Translations under genes and position numbers: made by a program
Notes under the pieces: model-generated
What the model was told of the DNA's origin: nothing
Database searches by the model: none
The model's input: only the letters and a program-made list of their open reading frames with translations
Shown: piece after piece, positions 44,476 to 53,114 of the stretch
Layout: each line of letters opens with the position of its first letter
How positions within the stretch are numbered: the stretch's first letter is position 1
Source of the DNA: Vibrio penaeicida
GTDB taxonomy: Bacteria; Pseudomonadota; Gammaproteobacteria; Enterobacterales; Vibrionaceae
Length of the DNA stretch: 64,000 bases
Direction: 5' to 3'
Assembly: GCF_019977755.1 (NCBI RefSeq)
Contig: NZ_AP025144.1
Span: 2,046,001-2,110,000 of the forward strand

Positions 44476-45573
44476 ATGACACAACATCAATTTCAACCAG
44501 ATCTCCCGCCTCCTGCTAATACTGTAGGTATTGTTGGCTGGATGAGAAAAAATCTATTCAATGGTCCTGTAAACTCTGTTGTTACTTTGATTCTTGGTTA
44601 CATTGCATTGATGGCAACTTGGAACATTATTGACTGGGGTTTTCTATCTGCAGATTGGGTAGGCACAACACGAGAAGATTGTTCAAGAGAAGGAGCATGC
44701 TGGGTATTCATCAGTGTACGATGGGATCAGTTCATGTTCGGGTTCTATCCTGCTGAAGAGTTATGGCGACCGCAACTGTTCTTCGCAACGCTTGCCATTT
44801 TTGTTGGTTTACTTGCCTATGAAGGCACACCGAAAAGAACGTGGATTTGGCTATTCTTTGTCAATATTTACCCATTTTTAGCCGCAGGGCTTCTGTACGG
44901 TGGTGTTTTTGGCTTAGAAGTTGTCGACACGCATAAATGGGGTGGTCTACTTGTAACTCTAATCATCGCACTCGTCGGTATTATTGTCTCTCTACCTATT
45001 GGGGTTGCGCTCGCGCTGGGTCGACGCTCCGAGATGCCAATAATACGCAGCCTGTGTACCGTCTATATCGAAGTTTGGCGTGGCGTGCCATTGATTACCG
45101 TCCTATTCATGGCATCGGTTATGTTGCCTTTGTTCCTTTCTGAAGGCTCAGAGACAGATAAACTGCTTCGCGCTCTTATCGGTGTAGTCATGTTTAGTGC
45201 GGCTTACATGGCAGAGGTGATTCGTGGTGGTTTACAAGCTATTCCAAAAGGACAGTATGAAGCAGCAGATGCTTTAGGCTTGTCATACTGGAAAAAAATG
45301 GGCTTAATCATTTTACCGCAAGCCTTAAAAATTACGATTCCATCGATTGTTAATACTTTCATAGGGCTATTTAAAGATACCAGTTTGGTACTAATTATTG
45401 GTATGTTTGACGTACTCGGTATTGGTCAAGCTGCAAACACAGACCCCGAGTGGTTGGGCTTTGCAACTGAAAGTTATGTATTTGTCGCGTTAGTGTTCTG
45501 GGTGTTCTGCTTTGGTATGTCGAGGTATTCGATATGGCTTGAGAACAAACTTCATACCGGTCACAAACGATAA
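44476..45573 (+). CDS. aapM: General L-amino-acid ABC transporter permease AapM
   Basis: This 365-residue inner-membrane partner of AapQ has the permease motif YIEVWRGVPLITVLFMAS. Its EAA loop EAADALGLSYWKKMGLIILP (about 258-277) is followed by the conserved NTFIGLFKDTSLV. A soluble insertion with two Cys (EDCSREGACW, about 70-80) is probably periplasmic. It follows aapQ by one base and precedes aapP by 22 bp. Confidence 0.95.
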   Translation: MTQHQFQPDLPPPANTVGIVGWMRKNLFNGPVNSVVTLILGYIALMATWNIIDWGFLSADWVGTTREDCSREGACWVFISVRWDQFMFGFYPAEELWRPQLFFATLAIFVGLLAYEGTPKRTWIWLFFVNIYPFLAAGLLYGGVFGLEVVDTHKWGGLLVTLIIALVGIIVSLPIGVALALGRRSEMPIIRSLCTVYIEVWRGVPLITVLFMASVMLPLFLSEGSETDKLLRALIGVVMFSAAYMAEVIRGGLQAIPKGQYEAADALGLSYWKKMGLIILPQALKITIPSIVNTFIGLFKDTSLVLIIGMFDVLGIGQAANTDPEWLGFATESYVFVALVFWVFCFGMSRYSIWLENKLHTGHKR

Positions 45574-45595
45574 TTAACAGGTTCAAGGACGTATT

Positions 45596-46345
45596 ATGAC
45601 GCAACAAGAAGATTACATGATCCAGTTAACGGACATGAACAAGTGGTACGGTGAATTTCACGTACTAAAGAACATCAATTTGAACGTGAAGAAAGGCGAA
45701 AAAATCGTCATATGTGGCCCTTCAGGTTCTGGTAAATCAACGATGATCCGTTGTATTAACCGTTTAGAAGAGCATCAAAAAGGTCAAATCGTTGTTTCAG
45801 GCACTGAACTCACAGAAGATTTGAAAAACATCGAAGCGGTTCGTCGTGAAGTTGGTATGTGCTTCCAGCACTTCAATCTATTCCCTCACCTAACGGTTTT
45901 GGAAAATTGTACGCTTGCTCCTATCTGGGTAAAGAAAATGCCTAAAGAGGAAGCAGAAGCCATCGCAATGAAATACTTAGAGCGCGTTAAGATCCCTGAT
46001 CAAGCCGACAAGTTTCCAGGCCAGCTTTCTGGTGGGCAGCAGCAACGTGTAGCGATTGCACGCTCACTTTGCATGAGCCCTCAAGTTATGTTGTTCGATG
46101 AACCAACATCCGCTCTCGACCCTGAAATGGTACGTGAAGTGTTAGATGTAATGGTTGAACTGGCAGGCGAAGGAATGACTATGTTGTGTGTTACGCACGA
46201 GATGGGATTTGCTAAAGAAGTCGCCGATCGCGTTATCTTTATGGATGCGGGTGAAATCATTGAAGAAAATAACCCGGTCGATTTCTTTGAAAACCCACAA
46301 TCAGACAGAACTCAGAATTTCTTGAGTCAAATACTGCACCACTGA
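45596..46345 (+). CDS. aapP: General L-amino-acid ABC transporter ATPase AapP
   Basis: This 249-residue cytoplasmic ATPase powers the AapJQM importer. It has Walker [10 protein letters not shown], the Q-loop [17 protein letters not shown], signature [15 protein letters not shown], Walker [16 protein letters not shown] and the H-loop [15 protein letters not shown] precedes the start. It is the last gene of the operon and is followed by a terminator. Confidence 0.97.
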   Translation: MTQQEDYMIQLTDMNKWYGEFHVLKNINLNVKKGEKIVICGPSGSGKSTMIRCINRLEEHQKGQIVVSGTELTEDLKNIEAVRREVGMCFQHFNLFPHLTVLENCTLAPIWVKKMPKEEAEAIAMKYLERVKIPDQADKFPGQLSGGQQQRVAIARSLCMSPQVMLFDEPTSALDPEMVREVLDVMVELAGEGMTMLCVTHEMGFAKEVADRVIFMDAGEIIEENNPVDFFENPQSDRTQNFLSQILHH

Positions 46346-46378
46346 TTTGCATTAACCTTGAAATCTAAGGTGAATTTG

Positions 46379-46407
46379 AAAGGTGGCTTTGCCACCTTTC
46401 TCTTTTT
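46379..46407 (+). terminator. Rho-independent terminator of aapJQMP
   Basis: AAAGGTGGC (46379-46387) and GCCACCTTT (46391-46399) form a 9-bp stem with a 3-nt loop, followed by CTCTTTTT. Confidence 0.9.
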
Positions 46408-46529
46408 AGAGAATTCCAAACAATGAAATACCAAGTATCTAACTGCACAGTAACAATATGTTACAAACGGTTTAATACATATCTCTTTATTTTTCGTACC
46501 ATTTTTTAGACATACATTGCTTACAGCCC

Positions 46530-46558
46530 TTGATTTTTGGAACTTTAAGCGCCATAAA
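46530..46558 (+). promoter_or_regulatory. Possible sigma-70 promoter of yccA
   Basis: TTGATT and CATAAA are separated by 17 bp, each matching four of six consensus bases, about 40 bp before the start codon. Confidence 0.3.
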
Positions 46559-46595
46559 TGTCTTATAAATAACTAGTCATACGACGAGGAACATT

Positions 46596-47258
46596 ATGAA
46601 CGGTCCAATAGTATCAAATTCTCGCCATACCGAGAGTCTGATCCAAACCAACAAGGTATTGAGAAATACCTACTTCCTACTTTCACTTACTCTACTTTGG
46701 TCTGCTGGCGTTGCTGGCGTGTCAATGGCAATGAACCTTCCACATCCAGGAATCATCATTACCCTAGTAGGTTTTTACGGTCTTCTGTTCTTAACTGAAA
46801 AGAACAAAAATAACTCGATGGGCTTGGTGTTTACTTTCCTATTCACAGGCTTTATGGGCTATACACTTGGACCAATCTTAAATGCCTACATCGGTGCAGG
46901 CATGGGTGAAGCGATCGTTACTGCCCTTGGTGGTACAGCGTTGGCCTTTATTGGTGCATCTGCGTATGCAATGACAACTAAACGCGACCTTTCGATGCTA
47001 GGCGGCTTGATGCTGTCACTATTCGTTGTCCTTATTGGTGGCATGATTGCAAGTTTCTTCTTCCAATCACCAATCTTAAGCCTCGCACTTAGCAGCTTGT
47101 TTATTGTTTTTTCCACAATGGCGATACTAATGACAACTCAAGGCATCATTCGTGGTGGTGAGACAAACTACATTTCAGCAACCGTGACATTGTATGTGTC
47201 TATCTACAATATCTTCATCAGCTTGCTAAGCATCCTAGGTATTATGAATGACGATTAA
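46596..47258 (+). CDS. yccA: Bax inhibitor-1/YccA family inner-membrane protein
   Basis: E. coli YccA is a substrate and modulator of the FtsH protease. The 220-residue product has about seven hydrophobic helices starting near residue 25, including the conserved [20 protein letters not shown] and a final [13 protein letters not shown] with acidic C-terminus (MNDD). GAGGAAC precedes the start. It has its own terminator and lies upstream of tusE as in E. coli. Confidence 0.94.
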   Translation: MNGPIVSNSRHTESLIQTNKVLRNTYFLLSLTLLWSAGVAGVSMAMNLPHPGIIITLVGFYGLLFLTEKNKNNSMGLVFTFLFTGFMGYTLGPILNAYIGAGMGEAIVTALGGTALAFIGASAYAMTTKRDLSMLGGLMLSLFVVLIGGMIASFFFQSPILSLALSSLFIVFSTMAILMTTQGIIRGGETNYISATVTLYVSIYNIFISLLSILGIMNDD

Positions 47259-47278
47259 GTTCGTATTGCACTAATCGA

Positions 47279-47304
47279 AAACCCGGTTTCTACCGGGTTT
47301 TTTT
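47279..47304 (+). terminator. Rho-independent terminator of yccA
   Basis: AAACCCGG (47279-47286) and CCGGGTTT (47293-47300) are followed by TTTT. Confidence 0.93.
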
Positions 47305-47361
47305 GTGCTTTAAAGTTTGTGTTAACTAAGATAATCTACGCCACCGTAATTTCTTCAGAGA

Positions 47362-47700
47362 ATGATGACGATGATTGAACACCAAGGCAAAACAATTGAG
47401 ACCGACGCTCAAGGGTATTTATGTAATCACACAGATTGGGATGAAGATCTAGTACCTATGCTGGCTGAAGCTGAAGGAATTGAGCTGACAGAGGCTCACT
47501 GGGAAGTCATTCGTTTCGTCCGTAAATTCTATGAAGAATTCAATACGTCTCCTGCTGTACGTATGTTGGTAAAAGCGATAGAAAAAGAACATGGACCAGA
47601 AAAAGGGAATAGTAAGTACCTTTTTAAGCTTTTCCGCCAAGGTCCAGCCAAGCAGGCGACAAAGCTTGCGGGCCTACCTAAACCTGCAAAGTGCTTATAA
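47362..47700 (+). CDS. tusE: Sulfur-relay protein TusE (DsrC family)
   Basis: TusE accepts sulfur from TusBCD and passes it to MnmA for 2-thiolation of tRNA wobble uridines. The 112-residue product carries [26 protein letters not shown] and [27 protein letters not shown] and ends KCL. The penultimate Cys is the sulfur-carrying residue. The start could be any of the Met codons in [10 protein letters not shown]; the family starts at about the third. Only 7 bp separate its stop from that of yccX on the opposite strand. Confidence 0.95.
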   Translation: MMTMIEHQGKTIETDAQGYLCNHTDWDEDLVPMLAEAEGIELTEAHWEVIRFVRKFYEEFNTSPAVRMLVKAIEKEHGPEKGNSKYLFKLFRQGPAKQATKLAGLPKPAKCL

Positions 47701-47707
47701 TTATTTC

Positions 47708-47980
47708 TTACAATATTTCAAAGCCCGTGTGATCCTCAAAGTCTATCTCTTTGGCTGCTACTGATTTTACGTTGGAGGTTTTAGGACCACTTTCTAACCA
47801 CAACGCTAATTCATTGATTCTGCTCATCTCTCCACTCGCTACGACTTCAACATCGCCATTAGTTAGGTTTTTTGCGTAGCCTGACAAACCTAACTTTAAC
47901 CCTTGATGAGCGGTGTGAAATCGAAATCCCACACCTTGAACTAATCCTTTCACACAAAACTTAACTGACTTTTGAGACAT
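47708..47980 (-). CDS. yccX: Acylphosphatase
   Basis: This 90-residue cytoplasmic enzyme hydrolyses acyl phosphates. It has the catalytic Arg in [12 protein letters not shown] and the catalytic Asn in [13 protein letters not shown], with the family's VKSV and FEI(L) ending. It is convergent with tusE and lies in the conserved yccA-tusE-yccX-rlmI neighbourhood. Confidence 0.96.
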   Translation of the reverse strand: MSQKSVKFCVKGLVQGVGFRFHTAHQGLKLGLSGYAKNLTNGDVEVVASGEMSRINELALWLESGPKTSNVKSVAAKEIDFEDHTGFEIL

Positions 47981-48066
47981 GCGTATATTCCTTTAAATTG
48001 CTCGATGTTATAGTGTATTCTGTCAATAATATCTGTTATTTGTTGTTAATAGGGACTATTTAAATC

Positions 48067-49470
48067 ATGAAAGAAATACCATTTAGATGGATTGATAAAT
48101 ACCTTATCCATCTGAAATTGCAGGAAAAGTTTTACCTTCTATTTCTTCTTCCTACTCTAGCCATCATCATTATTTCCTCCATCTTAAACTACGCAGCCAA
48201 TGAACTCACAACGCAAACGATTGCGCAAGAACTCAGAACGGTCGCAACACTTATTGAAAAATCTGAGCTAGAAAGTAAAGAAATTCACACCCTTATTTCC
48301 CAGTCCCCTAACATACAGTTCGGATCAGGCTTTAACTCTGTCACGACTTCAGATGGGCAATACTCGCTCACGGCATCACCTTCAGCTAACTTGCTTTCCT
48401 CATTGTCAGTTGCTCAAGTTTCATCCATTGCGGCTTGTCTTATTCTTGTTGGCTTAAGCGTCTACTATATTATGACCTTTATTGGTGGAGCAATGTTCTC
48501 GGCAAACAAAGCGCTGACGACTCTATCCAACGGGGATTTAACTAATCGATTAAATTATTTCCCTGTTAGAGATGAATTTAGCGTAATCGCAATTAATATC
48601 GATAAGGTGTCGGAGCGAGAGCAAAAACTGGTGCTATCTATGCAGGAATCCGTCGCCTTAATGCAGCAAATTAGCTCCGAGTTAAATCAGTCATCAACGT
48701 CAAGCTACAATATCTCATCTAAGCAACAGGAAAATTTGGACTCGCTTGCCAGCGCCTCTGAAGAAATGGCAACGACCATTAGAGAAGTCGCAAAACTCGC
48801 GCAAGGCTCTAGCAGCCAAACAGAAGAAGCTAAAGCAGTAGCCCAAGGCGGGCAACGTAAAGTGGCGGATACATTAACGTCTATTTCCAGTTTGAGCACT
48901 GAAATCCAATCTGCAGCCCAAGCTGTCGCAGAGTTAGATGCGAATGCTGCTCAAATTGATGAAGTGGTTGCAACCATTGGCTCTATTTCTGAACAAACTA
49001 ACCTATTGGCACTCAACGCAGCGATAGAAGCAGCCCGAGCTGGCGAACAAGGACGAGGTTTTGCCGTTGTTGCAGACGAAGTTCGTACCCTTGCAGGGCG
49101 AGCACAACAAGCTACCATTGAAATCCAATCTATGATTGAGTCACTGCAAAACAATAGCTCGTCACTCACTAAGCTAATGGAAGTAACTGTCGATAACGCC
49201 TCACAAGGTCAAGGTCTCATGAGTGAAGTAGACGTTGAAATTGGCAACTTATCTGCTAAAAATGAACAGCTTTCGGAATGCAGCATTCAAATAGCTACGG
49301 CAGCGGAAGAGCAAGGCGTGGTTGCCGATAACATAGCATTAAGTGTTGAAGACATCCGTAGCCAATCTGTTGAGGTGAATCATTTGATTCAGTCCGCTAA
49401 CGGCAATATCGAAAGTCTTAAAAATCAAAGTAATCAAATGGAAGCTTTGCTAACCGGACTAAAAGCTTAA
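48067..49470 (+). CDS. Methyl-accepting chemotaxis protein
   Basis: This 467-residue chemoreceptor has a first transmembrane helix (about 23-43), a short periplasmic part of about 75 residues and a second helix (about 118-140). A HAMP segment ([25 protein letters not shown]) follows, then a long cytoplasmic coiled coil with the kinase-control tip [20 protein letters not shown]. The small sensory part is too short for a full four-helix or Cache domain, so it may detect signals in or near the membrane or through a partner. There is no C-terminal CheR-docking pentapeptide (it ends TGLKA). The ligand is unknown. It appears monocistronic. Confidence 0.94.
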   Translation: MKEIPFRWIDKYLIHLKLQEKFYLLFLLPTLAIIIISSILNYAANELTTQTIAQELRTVATLIEKSELESKEIHTLISQSPNIQFGSGFNSVTTSDGQYSLTASPSANLLSSLSVAQVSSIAACLILVGLSVYYIMTFIGGAMFSANKALTTLSNGDLTNRLNYFPVRDEFSVIAINIDKVSEREQKLVLSMQESVALMQQISSELNQSSTSSYNISSKQQENLDSLASASEEMATTIREVAKLAQGSSSQTEEAKAVAQGGQRKVADTLTSISSLSTEIQSAAQAVAELDANAAQIDEVVATIGSISEQTNLLALNAAIEAARAGEQGRGFAVVADEVRTLAGRAQQATIEIQSMIESLQNNSSSLTKLMEVTVDNASQGQGLMSEVDVEIGNLSAKNEQLSECSIQIATAAEEQGVVADNIALSVEDIRSQSVEVNHLIQSANGNIESLKNQSNQMEALLTGLKA

Positions 49471-49494
49471 ACTTACTTTCAAATAAAGGGTCGC

Positions 49495-49511
49495 TACTGT
49501 GGCCCTTTCTA
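49495..49511 (+). terminator. Weak terminator-like hairpin after the chemoreceptor gene
   Basis: AAAGGG and CCCTTT flank a 2-part loop. Only a short pyrimidine tract follows, so termination may be inefficient. Confidence 0.4.
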
Positions 49512-49670
49512 CCAATTTTTATACTACTCTAACGGCATTTCACATTTCCTTCGCCCTCTCGAAAAGTAAAAAGTCAATTAACTGAAACAACATCGTGATA
49601 TCCATTTGCAATTGTCCTCATGCTGACAGAAAATACCGCCCCTACCCAACTTCGAACATCAGGCTGGTAT

Positions 49671-50867
49671 ATGACTCCTGCTATACATTTGACTAAAGGT
49701 CGTGAAAAATCACTTCGTCGCAAACACCCTTGGATATTTTCACGAGGCATTGAAAAGGTAACAGGTGAGCCTGAAATGGGCGAAACAGTTGACGTATTTG
49801 CGCATTCAGGTCAATGGCTAGCAAAAGCCGCATTTTCTCCGAAATCGCAAATCAGAGCGCGTGTTTGGTCTTTCGATAAATCCGATAAAATAGACCAATC
49901 TTTTTTTGAGAAACGTATTCGCGATGCCCAGCTTCTTAGAGAAGACATCATTGCGAGAGATGGGCTGACTGGATATCGCTTAATCGCCGCTGAATCAGAT
50001 GGGCTGCCGGGCATCACTATAGACAAGTATGATAACTTTCTCGTGTGTCAGCTTTTAAGCGCTGGAGCGGAACATAACAAAGCCACGATCGTTAACGCGC
50101 TTATTGCGTGCTTCCCGAATCACAATATTTACGAGCGTTCAGATGTATCTGTAAGAAAGAAAGAAGGGTTAGAGGAAATCGTAGGCGTTTTGCACGGTGA
50201 TTTACCACCGAAATTCGTTACCATCGAAGAGAATGGTGTAAAAATTAATGTCGATATCGTAAATGGTCATAAGACTGGTTTTTATCTTGACCAACGAGAC
50301 AGTCGTTTACAAGCGATGAAATACGTAAAGGACAAAGAAGTTCTTAACTGTTTCTCCTATACGGGCGGGTTTGGTTTATACGCCTTAAAAGGCGGCGCTA
50401 AGCGTGTCATCAATGCTGATGTTTCTCAACCAGCGTTAGATACTGCCAAGTTCAATGCAGAAGCCAATGGCTTTGATATATCGAAAAAGCGTGCTGTCTT
50501 CCTTAATGCCGATGTATTCAAGCTGCTTCGCGAATACCGCGATCAAGGTACAAAATTTGATGTCGTCATTATGGACCCACCAAAGTTTGCGGAATCTAAG
50601 TCTCAACTTAATGGTGCATGCAGAGGCTATAAAGACATCAACATGCTTGCAATGCAAATCCTAAACCCAGGCGGAACCTTACTCACTTACTCTTGTTCCG
50701 GTTTGATGGAAAGTGATTTGTTCCAAAAAATCATCGCTGATGCCGCTGTGGACGCAGGACGAAACGTAAAGTTTGTGGAGCGATTCGAGCAAGCCGCCGA
50801 TCACCCTGTCGACACCGCTTACCCTGAAGGTTTTTATCTAAAAGGCTTCGCTTGTAAAGTGCTGTAA
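49671..50867 (+). CDS. rlmI: 23S rRNA m5C1962 methyltransferase RlmI
   Basis: RlmI methylates C1962 in 23S rRNA. The product has an N-terminal PUA domain ([24 protein letters not shown]), an EEHEH-type middle region and a Rossmann methyltransferase. The latter shows [26 protein letters not shown] and the catalytic Cys in LTYSCSG. The frame extends 17 codons upstream, but the ATG at 49671 ([10 protein letters not shown]) gives 397 residues, one more than E. coli. It closes the conserved yccA-tusE-yccX-rlmI cluster. Confidence 0.95.
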   Translation: MTPAIHLTKGREKSLRRKHPWIFSRGIEKVTGEPEMGETVDVFAHSGQWLAKAAFSPKSQIRARVWSFDKSDKIDQSFFEKRIRDAQLLREDIIARDGLTGYRLIAAESDGLPGITIDKYDNFLVCQLLSAGAEHNKATIVNALIACFPNHNIYERSDVSVRKKEGLEEIVGVLHGDLPPKFVTIEENGVKINVDIVNGHKTGFYLDQRDSRLQAMKYVKDKEVLNCFSYTGGFGLYALKGGAKRVINADVSQPALDTAKFNAEANGFDISKKRAVFLNADVFKLLREYRDQGTKFDVVIMDPPKFAESKSQLNGACRGYKDINMLAMQILNPGGTLLTYSCSGLMESDLFQKIIADAAVDAGRNVKFVERFEQAADHPVDTAYPEGFYLKGFACKVL

Positions 50868-51007
50868 ACAAATTTGTATATTTGTTAGGTCTAACATTTC
50901 CAATGAAGTGTTGGACCTATTCAAGTAACCCAACATTGAAGCGGTATTGTCTTTTATGACGGCTGATTCAACAATTCTTATCTTGTTCGTGGCCAATCAG
51001 TAATCTT

Positions 51008-51346
51008 CTAGATATACAATAGCAAAGCCGACGTCCTACTCATATCATCTCTTAACCTTTGCCTTTCGTCATGGTCAATCATTCGATCACATTGCTCTAG
51101 ATTAATCTGCTCCAACAAATTCAGAGTATCCTCTTTAATATCATCTCTTAGAAAACCGTGCTCCACTCCCTCTTTACACAAAACCATGAAGATAATTAGT
51201 TTTTCTAAATCACTACTTTGAATTGCTTTAGCATATTCAACCTGCACACGCGAAGTTGCTTGCCTGATATTTAACCCATCGTTCAAAAACTCTTCAATAT
51301 CTTCACGAATAAATTCTTGAAGCTCTTCATACGTCCATTTATCCAC
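51008..51346 (-). CDS. Putative immunity protein of a lost Rhs toxin (Imm3-like)
   Basis: This 112-residue acidic, all-helical cytoplasmic protein begins DKWTYEELQEFIREDI and has a central LEKLIIFMVLCKEGVEHGF, reminiscent of the Imm3 family. The match is by eye and tentative. The start is a GTG at 51346, 2 bp after the TAA (51349-51351) that ends a toxin-like stub in the adjacent frame. This is the usual toxin-immunity spacing. The toxin itself is gone apart from that stub. Retention of an intact immunity gene protects against siblings that still carry the toxin. Confidence 0.6.
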   Translation of the reverse strand: MDKWTYEELQEFIREDIEEFLNDGLNIRQATSRVQVEYAKAIQSSDLEKLIIFMVLCKEGVEHGFLRDDIKEDTLNLLEQINLEQCDRMIDHDERQRLRDDMSRTSALLLYI

Positions 51347-51348
51347 AA

Positions 51349-51877
51349 TTACTCTCCAGCAAACACATTTAGCTTAATTTTGGGGTATCGATCTTTGAAG
51401 TCGAGATTGGAAACAACAGCGGCACGTGGCTATTGGGTTGATAGATATACCAACGGTAGCTGCTCTGGGTGACTTCACCAATCAGTTTGCTGCCTTGCCA
51501 GATAAACTGGGTGACGCCTGTTTCTGTCGTCTTTTTGCTTCGGCGACCTAGCGCATCGTATTCGTAGTGGGCAAGCTTCCCATTGTGGTTGACGGTCACC
51601 AGTTGATTCAGCGCGTTAAACTCACGCCTTTGCAAGTGGTCGCCACCTGCGACTTTTATTTGATTTCCTTGGTCGTCGTAGTGATAACGCAGACCTTCGA
51701 ATTCCAGTATGCGGTCTTTCTCCACAACAATGTCATCACCCACGGGATTGCCAAAACTATCGAATCAATACTTATAAACATCGTCGGGTGTTTTAACACG
51801 GGTCAGTTGAGTCAGCTTGTCGTAATGAAAATGGGTATGCCCTAGTTCATTGTCGACATAGCTAGCGAGATTATGAG
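51349..51877 (-). pseudogene. Truncated Rhs core copy with nonsense mutation, joined to a toxin stub
   Basis: Bases 51418-51877 align without gaps to 54316-54775 of the intact Rhs gene (460 bp each; about 25 differences counted by eye, roughly 95 percent identity). The copy has no start, and an in-frame stop arises from CGA to TGA (51765-51767, YKYRFD becomes YKY-stop). Downstream of 51418 the sequence leaves the Rhs core. The Rhs frame runs to a stop at 51369, but another frame is open to the TAA at 51349-51351 and encodes a stub ending KDRYPKIKLNVFAGE directly before the immunity gene. It is a deletion scar of an older effector tip. Confidence 0.85.
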
Positions 51878-51882
51878 GTGCT

Positions 51883-52023
51883 CTAAGGTGATGCTGGGCT
51901 AAAGATTCGAGAGTTGATAAGGCAAACATGAACTGCTACTTCTTCGTAGGCTGACCTTGCAATATCTTTTGACACATTTCCTTGGGACATTGCTGTTAGG
52001 TATCCAATTGATAAGTCAAAATA
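51883..52023 (-). pseudogene. Relic of an Rhs tip linker
   Basis: A 47-codon open stretch without start reads DLSIGYLTAMSQGN, then ARSAYEEVA. It resembles the linker after the Rhs core in the intact gene (DLTFGIVYGGNSS, then ADMRAYEEVA). It probably descends from another replaced effector tip. The similarity is short, so the call is tentative. Confidence 0.35.
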
Positions 52024-52052
52024 TTATTCTTCATGGACAAAGTTTACTTCTA

Positions 52053-52316
52053 TTAACTCAAATCATCCAATAGCTCTTCTAACCATTCATTCAGGTTTTC
52101 TCTCGAATCAAAATCTTCCTCAGTTAGTTGCTCATACTCAGAGGGACTAATCAGATTTTGATCTATTGCGTCTCTTAGCTGCTCCTTGAATAACTCAAAG
52201 TCATAAGGAAAACCTTTCCCTGAGACTACAGCTCTTTTAATCAATTCAGGATCATAGCATTCAATGTGGCAATATTTCTTTAACACAGTTTTCAGAGGTT
52301 CTTTGAAATTATTCAT
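52053..52316 (-). CDS. Putative small acidic immunity protein (CdiI/MafI-like)
   Basis: This 87-residue, strongly acidic protein has the pattern DPELIKRAVVSGKGFPYDFELFKEQLRDAI, LISPSEYEQLTEEDF and a C-terminal WLEELLDDL. The arrangement resembles short immunity proteins of contact-dependent and Maf/Rhs toxin systems. The exact family is not certain. It sits in a tandem series of orphan immunity genes and Rhs fragments on the same strand. No toxin gene precedes it, only degenerate sequence. Confidence 0.55.
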   Translation of the reverse strand: MNNFKEPLKTVLKKYCHIECYDPELIKRAVVSGKGFPYDFELFKEQLRDAIDQNLISPSEYEQLTEEDFDSRENLNEWLEELLDDLS

Positions 52317-52689
52317 GTGTTCTAGACTTCACCGAGCCGATATATTTGTGTTAAAAATAAACGTGACAAGAGTTCCATGTAATATTGTAAATCAAAACGA
52401 TAGGTTTGATTTCACGCGCTTCAAAAAGCTGGAGTTACAACGTACTGCATAACCATAGGAATACGGATAAGTCGTGAAACATACGCTGGCGAATTAACAG
52501 GCAGTTATCGTTATTCACCATCACAGGTTATAAAAACATCATTACTAATTTACAGAATACTTATACGCTCAGTAAAGCGAGAGATGAACGTCCCCTCAAA
52601 AAGCTAGAATCTTACGCAATATTATCTGAGCATTCATTTGGGGGTAAACTCACGCTCTAAATATGGTGCTATGAGTTCACTGGTCTTAT
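52317..52689. other. 373-bp gap between immunity genes, degenerate sequence
   Basis: No intact gene is present. On the minus strand short frames with similarity to the Rhs core (about 52440-52520) are interrupted by stops and small deletions. The rest is unrecognised and probably holds remains of a lost toxin tip. Confidence 0.5.
52440..52520 (-). pseudogene. Diverged relic of the Rhs core
   Basis: On the minus strand the sequence encodes LLIRQRMFHD, matching QLIRQRTFHA of the intact Rhs protein (gene position about 55590-55625). It is followed after an apparent deletion by bases similar to the next core segment (CGTATTCCTATGGTTATGCAG against CGTATTCTTACGACGATGCAG in overall pattern). It is an old, decayed copy. 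Confidence 0.4.
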
Positions 52690-53097
52690 TCACAGATCTA
52701 TAACGACTTCAGAATCAAATTTCTCAGGTAACTTGAGAAAACTTTCCCATGCTTTGATTACAGTTTTAAATTCCGAAAATGAAAACCTGCCTTCTTTTTG
52801 ACCAACCCAGTCATCATTGATGATTATATCAACTTGAATATAAGCTTTTGATAGGGTAATTTCTACGTCGTTTCCTTCAATTTCTAGTTCGTTATCTTGC
52901 CCTGTTTCAATTTTTTTAATTTGCGCTAATATCCGATCACAGTCATCAATAGACTGAGCAACACAGGTTAAAATATTAGCTAGGTATCTTTGATATCTAG
53001 CTGTGCTGCTACCACCTGAAAACTCTTGACATTTATGGTAAATCTGACCAAGGACGGGATGGTTCCCACCATTAGCATAATATAATCTTAACTTCAT
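52690..53097 (-). CDS. Presumed immunity protein for the Rhs EndoU toxin
   Basis: This 135-residue cytoplasmic protein lies directly downstream of the Rhs effector on the same strand. Its conserved-looking core is LGQIYHKCQEFSGGSSTARY, followed by a strand-rich region and a C-terminal FSEFKTVIKAWESFLKLPEKF segment. I do not recognise a named family with certainty. The position after an EndoU-tipped Rhs makes it the expected cognate immunity protein. The frame reaches a TTG at 53109, but GAGG six bases before the ATG at 53097 favours the shorter start, 17 bp after the Rhs stop codon. Confidence 0.7.
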   Translation of the reverse strand: MKLRLYYANGGNHPVLGQIYHKCQEFSGGSSTARYQRYLANILTCVAQSIDDCDRILAQIKKIETGQDNELEIEGNDVEITLSKAYIQVDIIINDDWVGQKEGRFSFSEFKTVIKAWESFLKLPEKFDSEVVIDL

Positions 53098-53114
53098 TCT
53101 ATACCTCAAAGAAT

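Noticed and set aside
47185..47197. Sequence GTGACATTGTATG inside yccA as a matS site
   Set aside because: Three mismatches to the consensus in the second half; well within chance.
50884..50918. Hairpin AGGTCTAACA/TGTTGGACCT after rlmI as a terminator
   Set aside because: The stem is reasonable, but no T tract follows and the loop region can form a competing small hairpin. Not strong enough to list.
52317..52689. Possible intact toxin gene before the 52053 immunity gene
   Set aside because: All minus-strand frames are interrupted by stops. Only short Rhs-like stretches remain, so it is treated as degenerate.
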